In this document: positions 1-6,300 of the stretch, one piece after another
How positions within the stretch are numbered: position 1 is the stretch's first letter
Layout: each line of letters starts with the position of its first letter
Source: an uncultured Collinsella sp.
Lineage (GTDB): Bacteria > Actinomycetota > Coriobacteriia > Coriobacteriales > Coriobacteriaceae
Assembly (NCBI GenBank): GCA_958372035.1
Contig: CATXML010000040.1
Location: 1-8,668, forward strand
Length of the DNA: 8,668 nucleotides
Direction of reading: 5' to 3'
Position numbers and translations under genes: made by a program
Notes under the pieces: generated by a model
The model's database searches: none
Told to the model about the DNA's origin: nothing
Seen by the model: the letters and a program-made list of their open reading frames with translations, nothing else

Positions 1-1369
1 GCGAGGTGCGGATGGCGCCTGCTGCCGAGTCGCCCTCTACGATGTAGATCTCGCGACGGTCCTTGTCTTTGGAGCGGCAGTCGATGAACTTCTGCACGCG
101 GTTGGCCATGTCGGTCTTCTGTTGCAGATTGGTCTTGATGCTCTGGCGCGTCTTTTCGGCGTTCTCGCGCGAGCGCTTGTTGATGAGCACCTGCTCCATG
201 ATCTTGTTGGCGGCGTCTTTGTTCTCGATCAGATAGGTCGAGAGGCGCTCCTTAAAGAATGCCGTCATCGCCTGCTGGATAAAGCGGTTATTGATGGCCT
301 TCATAGTCTGGTTTTCGTAGGACGACAGGGAGGAGAAGCAGTTGGTCACCAGCACCAGACAGTCCTGGACGTCCTGCCATTTGATACCGCTCTCGTTTTT
401 GTTGTACTTGCCCTGTTGCTTAATGTAAGCATCGATGGCGCTGGTCAGAGCACTGCGGGCCGCCTTCTCGGGCGAGCCGCCGTTCTCGAGCCATGACGAG
501 TTGTGGTAGTACTCCTGCATCATGAAGGTGCGCGAGAAGCACATGCACGCGGTGATCTTGACGTTGTAGTCGGGCAGGTCCTCGCGGTCGCGACCGCGGC
601 GGTCGGCCTCGATAAAGAAGGGCTCGGTGAGGTAGTCGGCACCGACCTTCTCGAGCACATAGTCCTCGATGCCCTTGGGGTAGCAAAAGTCCTCTTCGGA
701 AAACTCGCCATCGTCGCCCTCGATGCGCAGGCGGAAGGTAACGTTGGCGTTGACCACGGCCTGGCGGCGCATGGTCTCGCGATACCAATCGTGGGGGATG
801 CTGATGGAGGTGAAGACCTCAAGATCGGGGCGCCACTTGATGGTGGTGCCGGTGCGGTTCTCGTCGCTGGGCTCAATCTCGAGCGCCTTCTTTTTGGCGC
901 CGACGACCTTACCCTTCTTAAAGTGCAGAGAGTATTTGTTACCGTCACGCCAAACCGTGACGTCCATGTACTCAGAAGCGTACTGGGTCGCGCAGGAGCC
1001 CAGGCCGTTGGTGCCGAGCGAGAAGTCGTAGTCGCCGCCCTGGTTGTTGTTGTATTTGCCGCCGGCGTAGAGCTCGCAAAAGACGAGTTCCCAGTTAAAG
1101 CGCTTCTCGGAAGGGTTCCAGTCGAGCGGGCAGCCGCGGCCGTTGTCCTCTACCTGGATAGAGCCATCGCGAAAGGCGGTAAGGGTGATGAGCTTGCCGT
1201 AGCCCTGGCGCGCCTCGTCAACGGCGTTGGACAGGATCTCGAAGGCGGCATGCGCGCAGCCGTCGAGCCCGTCCGAGCCAAAGATGACGGCGGGGCGCAG
1301 GCGTACGCGCTCCTCGTCCTTGAGCTGGCGGATACTGTCGTTACCATAGTTTGCGGTGTTTTTTGCCAT
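1..1369 (-). CDS. Variant type IIA DNA topoisomerase, B subunit (GyrB/ParE-like), C-terminus outside window
   Basis: ATP-driven B subunit of a gyrase/topoisomerase IV-type enzyme, which passes one DNA duplex through another. The visible 456 residues start MAKNTANYGN. They carry the GHKL ATPase N-box (EILSNAVDEA, E44/N48/D51), the DNGRG box at 75-79, a glycine-rich lid (LYAGGKYNNN to NGLGSCATQYAS, about 100-132), a transducer with QTMK at 354-357, and the start of the Toprim domain (EGDSAAG, 445-451). Housekeeping GyrB has VRKRPGMYIG and LHAGGKF; here these read VRLRPAVIFG and LYAGGKY. That fits the divergent second B-type protein I remember from clostridia and Coriobacteriia, so I give no gyrB or parE symbol. 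Its A subunit would be expected just beyond the left edge. No in-frame start lies close upstream of the ATG. The best Shine-Dalgarno, AAAAGGAG (1386-1393), is 16 bases away, unusually far. Family certain; exact subtype less so. Confidence -1.
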   Translation of the reverse strand, partial: MAKNTANYGNDSIRQLKDEERVRLRPAVIFGSDGLDGCAHAAFEILSNAVDEARQGYGKLITLTAFRDGSIQVEDNGRGCPLDWNPSEKRFNWELVFCELYAGGKYNNNQGGDYDFSLGTNGLGSCATQYASEYMDVTVWRDGNKYSLHFKKGKVVGAKKKALEIEPSDENRTGTTIKWRPDLEVFTSISIPHDWYRETMRRQAVVNANVTFRLRIEGDDGEFSEEDFCYPKGIEDYVLEKVGADYLTEPFFIEADRRGRDREDLPDYNVKITACMCFSRTFMMQEYYHNSSWLENGGSPEKAARSALTSAIDAYIKQQGKYNKNESGIKWQDVQDCLVLVTNCFSSLSSYENQTMKAINNRFIQQAMTAFFKERLSTYLIENKDAANKIMEQVLINKRSRENAEKTRQSIKTNLQQKTDMANRVQKFIDCRSKDKDRREIYIVEGDSAAGAIRTS

Positions 1370-1424
1370 ACTCGCTCTCTCGGTGCTCCTTTTGCTGCGT
1401 TTAAGTCATATAGATAGTCAAGGT

Positions 1425-1453
1425 AGCATAGCCCAGGCCGTGGGCGATTCCAA
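1425..1453 (-). promoter_or_regulatory. Predicted sigma-70-type promoter of the topoisomerase gene
   Basis: Read on the minus strand, a -35 box TTGGAA (1448-1453) and a -10 box TATGCT (1425-1430) are separated by exactly 17 bases; each matches consensus at 4 of 6 positions. Transcription would start near 1418, giving a leader of about 48 bases. The spacer contains a small dyad, GCCCA-GGCCG-TGGGC (1431-1445). A weaker alternative uses TTGTTC (1471-1476) and TGGAAT (1447-1452) with an 18-base spacer, and would place the LexA-like box directly over the -35. Prediction by eye only. Confidence -1.
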
Positions 1454-1467
1454 CCAACACGAATTCC

Positions 1468-1485
1468 ATCGAACAATAGTTCGAT
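1468..1485. promoter_or_regulatory. Perfect LexA/SOS-box-like palindrome
   Basis: The sequence ATCGAACAATAGTTCGAT is a perfect dyad with 7-base arms around AATA. It contains TCGAAC-N4-GTTCGA, the known actinobacterial LexA operator, and CGAAC-N4-GTTCG, the Bacillus form. It lies in the intergenic region 99 bases upstream of the topoisomerase ATG and 38 bases beyond the ATPase stop. It sits 14 bases upstream of the best predicted -35 and overlaps the -35 of an alternative promoter. The motif match is seen directly; LexA binding is inferred. The obvious target is the topoisomerase gene, because no plus-strand gene begins nearby. Confidence -1.
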
Positions 1486-1522
1486 TAGATAATGGATGCT
1501 TGGGATGCGGGTGGGGTCTGTC

Positions 1523-2905
1523 CTATTCAAACATCTGCGGCAGGTCGATGAAGACGGTTCGATCGCTTTCGTCAGCTTCGAAGCCCGAACGGGAGAAGAA
1601 TCCGTAGCGATGGCATTTGAGCCCCGTTGCCTCGACTTGGGTGATTTCCTCGTCGACCATTTTTTGCGTGACGGGGGATTTGCGGAACTTTGCTTCGTAG
1701 AATGCGTAGCCCTCGGGGTCTTGCGTTACCACATCGAATTCGCCGCTCGTTTTGTTTGCGGGATCGTCGTACCAGTACTTGCCTATGGCATCGAAAGCCG
1801 GTTCGATCTTGCCAGTCCTGTTTTGCCGTACGAGGTATTGACGGCAGATCTCCTCGAACATATGTGGAGTGTAGTTTTCCTCGAAGTCTTGGGAGACGTG
1901 ACGATCATAGAAGACTTCCGGGTCGAGCAGCTGACGCGCAGAAGCATTGCGGAAGACGTAGCGATAGTAAAAGAGCGAAAGTGGGTCCACCACAAAGTAG
2001 CCAGACTTGCGCTTATTCGTAGGGTCGTTGATGGGTGCACGCTTTTGGACGATTTCGAGTGACATGAGCTTGTCGAGTACGTCTGCCATGGCCGGACCGC
2101 TCGAGACGTGCGACTGTGCCAGCACGTCCCCCCAACGGGAGTAACCTTGTGCGAGAGCCCCGAAAACTTCGTTGGCGTTGGTCATCTTCGAGATCTCGGC
2201 GTTGAGATAGGACGGTACTTCGCTTTCTAAGCGGGCGCCAGGTTCTGTGACGAGCTCGATGATATTGTCGCGTACGCTTTGGGACTGATCGATGAGGCGA
2301 TTGTAAAAGGGGATGCCGCCAAAAACGCTATAGAGCCGCACCTTGTCCTCGGGTGAGAACGCGGGATAGAACTTTGCAGCGTCAAAGTAATCCATGGGCT
2401 TAAGCTCAAGCGCGAGATCAATTCGCCCGTAGAGGGGGCTTTCATGCTCGATGAGAGATTTCATAATCTCAACATAGGAGCCGCACAGGACAATGTTTAA
2501 ACGTGAGTCTTCCCTGTGAGCGTCGATTGAGGTCTGGAGAATGCTGTCTAAGCCTTTAACCGCATCTCTCAAGTAGGGGTATTCGTCGAGAACGAGGGTA
2601 ATGTTCTTGTCTTTGGCTTGGGCAAACAGAAATTCGATGAGCTCGCGGATGCCCGTGAAGGCGAGCGGAGGAAAGCTTAGCGCTTCAGCAGCAAGGGCGG
2701 ACAGACTCTCGAGGTTGTCTGCCTCGGAGGTTTGGCGGCACTCGTAATAGATCGTTGCGACGTCCGATAAATCGGTTAGCGCCTGCTTGATGAGCTCACT
2801 TTTGCCGACGCGACGCCTTCCGTAAATGAGAACATTGCGCTGCTCGGGCGCATTGAGTGTTTTCTTAATACGGGCGAGTTCAAGCTCCCTGCCAATGAAT
2901 TCCAC
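1523..2905 (-). CDS. AAA+ ATPase of the archaeal-ATPase/DUF234 type with PD-(D/E)XK-like C-terminus
   Basis: P-loop ATPase of 460 residues with no established substrate. The N-terminal ATPase has Walker A GRRRVGKS (29-36), Walker B TLVLDEYPYL (103-112, D107/E108), a sensor-like VLCGSY (139-144), the family stretch PLYGRIDLALELKPM (157-171) and GGIPFYN (196-202). A winged-helix-like part follows at about 240-300. A DUF234-like tail starts near VVDPLSLFYYRYVFRN (305-320) and contains GEFDVV (388-393) and YEAKF (403-407). The spacing of D391 and E404-x-K406 resembles a PD-(D/E)XK nuclease core. The start is GTG at 2905, because AAGGAA (2914-2919) stands 8 bases upstream and the protein then begins directly with the family's FIGRE motif. 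Three 60-base samples give 43-47% GC, against 67-75% in samples of the flanking genes, which suggests horizontal transfer. Both start codon and ribosome binding site lie inside the dyad array. The protein class is often found alone or on mobile DNA; a defence role is speculation. Confidence -1.
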   Translation of the reverse strand: MEFIGRELELARIKKTLNAPEQRNVLIYGRRRVGKSELIKQALTDLSDVATIYYECRQTSEADNLESLSALAAEALSFPPLAFTGIRELIEFLFAQAKDKNITLVLDEYPYLRDAVKGLDSILQTSIDAHREDSRLNIVLCGSYVEIMKSLIEHESPLYGRIDLALELKPMDYFDAAKFYPAFSPEDKVRLYSVFGGIPFYNRLIDQSQSVRDNIIELVTEPGARLESEVPSYLNAEISKMTNANEVFGALAQGYSRWGDVLAQSHVSSGPAMADVLDKLMSLEIVQKRAPINDPTNKRKSGYFVVDPLSLFYYRYVFRNASARQLLDPEVFYDRHVSQDFEENYTPHMFEEICRQYLVRQNRTGKIEPAFDAIGKYWYDDPANKTSGEFDVVTQDPEGYAFYEAKFRKSPVTQKMVDEEITQVEATGLKCHRYGFFSRSGFEADESDRTVFIDLPQMFE

Positions 2906-2913
2906 TTACTCGG

Positions 2914-2919
2914 TTCCTT
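2914..2919 (-). promoter_or_regulatory. ATPase ribosome binding site placed in a dyad loop
   Basis: AAGGAA on the minus strand stands 8 bases before the GTG start and fixes that start. It occupies exactly the six-base spacer of the dyad AGTCGG-N6-CCGAGT (5 of 6 arm pairs), so it would be in the loop of a short mRNA hairpin. It would be buried if the two large arms (2904-2943 and 2974-3013) paired in a longer transcript. Confidence -1.
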
Positions 2920-2942
2920 CCGACTCGGTTTTGTCCGAGTTA

Positions 2943-2948
2943 ATTGTA
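2943..2948 (-). promoter_or_regulatory. Candidate -10 box of the ATPase gene between the two dyad pairs
   Basis: On the minus strand, TACAAT lies in the short stretch separating the two dyad pairs. It would start transcription near 2936, inside dyad 2923-2940, giving a leader of about 30 bases. No convincing -35 is found at 16-18 bases (CGAGCA at 17), so activation or another sigma factor may be needed. Weak evidence; the value is its placement between operator-like elements. Confidence -1.
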
Positions 2949-3044
2949 TCGCATGAACAAGTTTATGCTCGAGTTTACTCGGACAAAACCGAGTCGGTTC
3001 TGTCCGAGTAAGTTTGAATAGCGAATCGAAATTGTTATGTCCAC

Positions 3045-3293
3045 ATGGCGATGGCGAACATGGTTTCCATAAGCGCCGCGTTCGCGCTTGTTATTGCCGC
3101 AATGCGCTGTGTCGCTGAGGCGCAGATCGTACCGCTCGAAAGCGTCTTTTGGTTGGCGAACCTGGCCACGGGCGTGTTCTGCGGTGCGACGATTTTCGCG
3201 GCCACGTTTGCTGTCCTGTGCGCAACGTTTTTCACGGCGAAAAGACGCCGTGCCAAGCTCGAGGCAGAACTCGACTCCTCAGACGACATTTAA
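3045..3293 (+). CDS. Small putative membrane protein, two predicted helices
   Basis: An 82-residue protein that I do not recognise. It has a hydrophobic segment at about residues 5-24, a second longer one at about 34-63 (VFWLANLATG to ATFF), then a basic cluster AKRRR and an acidic tail ending in DSSDDI. This pattern suggests a small inner-membrane protein with a cytoplasmic C-terminus. Support for a real gene is the coherent membrane topology, its divergent position beside the dyad array, and a strong terminator six bases after its stop. Against it, no clear Shine-Dalgarno precedes the ATG at 3045, and ATGs at 3051 and 3060 are equally possible. If the dyad array is an operator it could control this gene as well as the ATPase. 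The opposite-strand reading frame here is less protein-like. Confidence -1.
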   Translation: MAMANMVSISAAFALVIAAMRCVAEAQIVPLESVFWLANLATGVFCGATIFAATFAVLCATFFTAKRRRAKLEAELDSSDDI

Positions 3294-3298
3294 TGTGC

Positions 3299-3337
3299 AA
3301 TGGGCTGGCTCTGGGTATCCAGAACCAGCCCATTTTG
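3299..3337 (+). terminator. Strong rho-independent terminator after the small membrane protein gene
   Basis: AATGGGCTGG (3299-3308) pairs perfectly with CCAGCCCATT (3325-3334). The inner arms TCTGG (3310-3314) and CCAGA (3319-3323) extend the stem across one C/A mismatch, leaving the loop GTAT. TTTT (3333-3336) follows for plus-strand transcripts. On the minus strand the hairpin lies about 50 bases after the surface-protein stop, but no T-run follows there, so termination in that direction would be weaker. Confidence -1.
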
Positions 3338-3383
3338 ATGTTCGATGAGCCGATTCAGCGTCTCTCACAAAAGTAAGTAGGAG

Positions 3384-6300
3384 CTAGCGAGGCCTATCCA
3401 AATTGACCTCATTGGCGGTGTCGGTTTCGACCGCCGTGCGGCGGGCGCTGTAGGCGACGAGGCCGGCGCCTGCCGCGGCGAGTGCTGCGGCGGCTGCTGT
3501 AAGGGGGACGTTGACATCGCCCGTGCCCGCAAGCGCGCCCGCTTTCCCGGAGCGCTTGTTATTGCCGTGGTCCTTGCCACTGCCGGAGCTGCTTCCGCCG
3601 GAGCCGCCGCCCTTGTCAGTACCGCCGCCACTCGAGCCACCATCGCCGTCTGCCGTCATCGGGGCGTCGTGAAGTCCTGTCGCATCCGCGCTATCGCATA
3701 CGCCGACCTGAACTTCTGAGCGTTCGCATGCCGCGTCGGGCACATGAAGCTCGTGCAGTACGGCACCCAGCGCCGAGTTCGCGCCTGGTCGAATTTCCCC
3801 GAGCGTTACGGGATCGAGCGCCACCAGATCACGCGCTTTCGCATACAGCGTTACGCGTTTGCCCACTTCGTCGCTCCAACTTTCGGGGATGGCGAAGCTC
3901 ATGCGGAACTGTGCCGTGCAGCCTGGTGCCAGCACGGCGTTTCCATTGTCGGCAACCAGCGGGTGCGTCGCAAAACGTGCGCCCAGCGCCTCGAGCGCGT
4001 GCTTCACGTGTGCCATGTCGTTGGCCGAAGCGTCCTCGGCAAGCTCTGGATCGTAGATCGAAGCCATGCGCGCGTTCGCTCCGAATCCAATGGATGCGCT
4101 GGAGAACGGCTGGCTGGAGCCCTCTCGGTACAGATCGATCGTGCCGGCGGTCAGCAAGGTGTTGCCGTCGTTTCGAACCGTGACCATGAAGGATTCGCCT
4201 GCTGTTCCGGGCACCACCGCGCCCGAGGTAGCGACCGCGCCCGTCGGAGTGGCACATGCCACCAAAGGCACTTCGATGCCGTGCAGCTCTGCCTTGCTCT
4301 GCTCGGCACTCACAATGTGCGTGGCGAGCGCGGAGAGCATGCCTCCCGACGTCAAAAATGTCGTTATCTGATCGACGGGATGGTCCAGCTCGCACATTAC
4401 GAACGGCTCCGTGAAAAGATCGCCTGCCAAGGTGCTGGCGAAGATGCGGAAGTGCTTGCCCATCACTGCTACCGGGTTGCCTTCTTCGTCGTAGGTTTGT
4501 CCCACCTTGCCGTCGGTGTTCTCTACATAGAGTACACACCTGCCGTTGTTGCTTACGCTAAACGATGCCGGGCCACAGCCTGCGGCACCCACGGGCTGCG
4601 TTGCAAATGCCGATGCGCCTCGCGTCCAAGTAATATGCTGCAGTTGCTCGTTGACGGTGGCCAAAAAGCCCGAATGTTGTGGCCGCGGCACCGCACGGGG
4701 TACCGTGGCGTCTGGTGACATAACGCCCCAGCCCGCAATGGACTGGCCGATCACGGCGTACGATGCGCAGCCGCAACCGTCTGCGGTCTCGTACGCAACG
4801 GGCACCACCATTTTGCCGTTGATATTTTCGGGCTCGCCCAGCTCGATACTCGACGGTGCTTGCGGAAAGCGGAGAACTTGGCGGAACGTCAGGCTGTCGC
4901 CCGAAACGTTCGACCACAGGGTAAAGCACTCCAGCGCAACCTCAGCCTCGCTGCCGAGTGCCTTTTCTGCGGTGGTTCCGCGGCGGTGGAGGTAGGCACC
5001 CGACAGGCGCCCGTCGACCAGCGTCTTGCCCACCGTGATACGCGGGCACTGCAGGCAATGGTAGCCATCCTCTTGCAGGCGGCCGCGCGAGATGCTGCGC
5101 CATGACGTATGCGACACCACGCGGGTCTCGTCATTACTTATGCGCAGGCGCACGACGGACAGTATGCCGGCTGTGCTTGCCGTATCGAAAAGGGTGTTGT
5201 CGCCGTCGGGGCGCTCGCCCGAGACCAGCAGCACGTAGGCGTCCTGGTTTCCCCTCTCGTCCGTATATTCCACCACGTCGAAGTCGTAATCGTATATGCC
5301 GTCGCGCTCCACGTCGCCCTCGCCAAACCCAAGGGGGAAGTCCACGGGCGTGGGGGCGGACCACGTGCCGTTTGCCCTTGTGTGCACCACCAGGCGCGAG
5401 CGGCCATTGTCGCCGTAGCACACCGAGGCGATACGGAACAGGCATTCTACGCCGGCAATCATTGCCAGCTTCATGTGGGCTTCGCTGAGCACGCCGGAAA
5501 ACAGCACGTTGTCGCTCGAGGGTTTTATGCCGCCACGCTCGTCCTCCGACACGCCGGCAGAATTGGCGTTGGGGTCCGCAACGGCGTTCGTCGCCTGCCC
5601 GATATAGGTGTACTTATACATTGGCGCGGCGTTTTCGTCGTTCTCTATCAGTGCATGGACGAAATGCTCGATCTGTCCCGTGTCGTCGCTTTCTGCATCC
5701 GCCTCGAGCTCAATGCGCGTGACCGCTTGATCCCAATCGCGCACGACAGGCGCGGCGTTTACGGCAGTGGCCTTAACCTCGGCGCGTGCGAGCAGCTCGG
5801 CGTTAGTGACGATGGTGGCCGATGCGATAAATTGCGGCACACCACCTGTCTCGGCGTTGCCGGGCGTGCCGAAGCAGGCATCCAACGTATAAGGCGTATT
5901 TCCACCCAATGCCAGCTCAGAGCGCTGGAGCACATACTGATCGCCATTGTTCACCGACAAATTCCACGAATCGAGGAGTGTGGGCCACGATCCCGACCAA
6001 GCTTTGGTGGTCCACTTGAACATGACGAACTGGAGTATCACATCGACATCGACGTCCGCACCTACGCGCAGTCGCGGAAGCTGGTGTCCATCCGCCTTCT
6101 CGTACCCAATGAACAACGTGAGGGACGCGGCGCCGCGCACGGCAGACGAGGCGACGCCTGCAACGCCGGCGCCAAAAGTGACGGCAAGCCCGATCTGGAT
6201 GGTGAACGAGCCCGACGTGTTTGACCAATCGAGCGAAATGTTTTTAAAAAACGCCGCGCCGCTACCGTGCGTGTGGGCGCCCACCGCGAGCGCCAGTTTT

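Larger units (their letters stand above)
2904..3013. repeat. Symmetric array of four ACTCGG-N6-CCGAGT dyads, probable operator or RNA switch
   Basis: Four 18-base dyads are arranged as two overlapping pairs: 2908-2925 and 2923-2940, then 2977-2994 and 2992-3009. Within each pair the units are offset by 15 bases and share 3. The two inner units are perfect. The two outer ones have one arm mismatch each (CCGACT at 2920-2925, AGTCGG at 2992-2997). The pairs are mirror images about position 2958.5, so 2904-2943 and 2974-3013 form one large inverted repeat with arms of about 40 bases, mismatched mainly in the outer spacers. A further imperfect dyad (GCATGAAC-AA-GTTTATGC, 2951-2968) sits near the centre. 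The array overlaps the ATPase start and lies between two divergent genes. Likely roles are repressor operators, a looping site, or RNA hairpins controlling translation. Confidence -1.

Noticed and set aside
503..1417. Long plus-strand open frame (304 residues) opposite the topoisomerase gene
   Set aside because: It is antisense to a clearly recognisable conserved protein in GC-rich DNA, where long antisense frames are common, and it shows no domain.
2904..3013. The large inverted repeat as a MITE or insertion-sequence remnant
   Set aside because: No flanking target duplication fits the ends, the repeat is built from smaller dyads, and it overlaps the ribosome binding site and start of the ATPase gene.
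2904..3013. CRISPR-like repeats
   Set aside because: The units overlap by three bases, have no unique spacers of 30-40 bases, and are inverted about a centre.
3035..3289. Minus-strand 84-residue open frame opposite the small membrane protein
   Set aside because: Its composition is low-complexity Ser/Ala and it lacks a terminator on its strand, whereas the plus-strand frame has a membrane pattern and a terminator.
5109..6224. Plus-strand open frame (371 residues) opposite the surface-protein gene
   Set aside because: Shadow of the real frame; no recognisable motif and no ribosome binding site that I can support.
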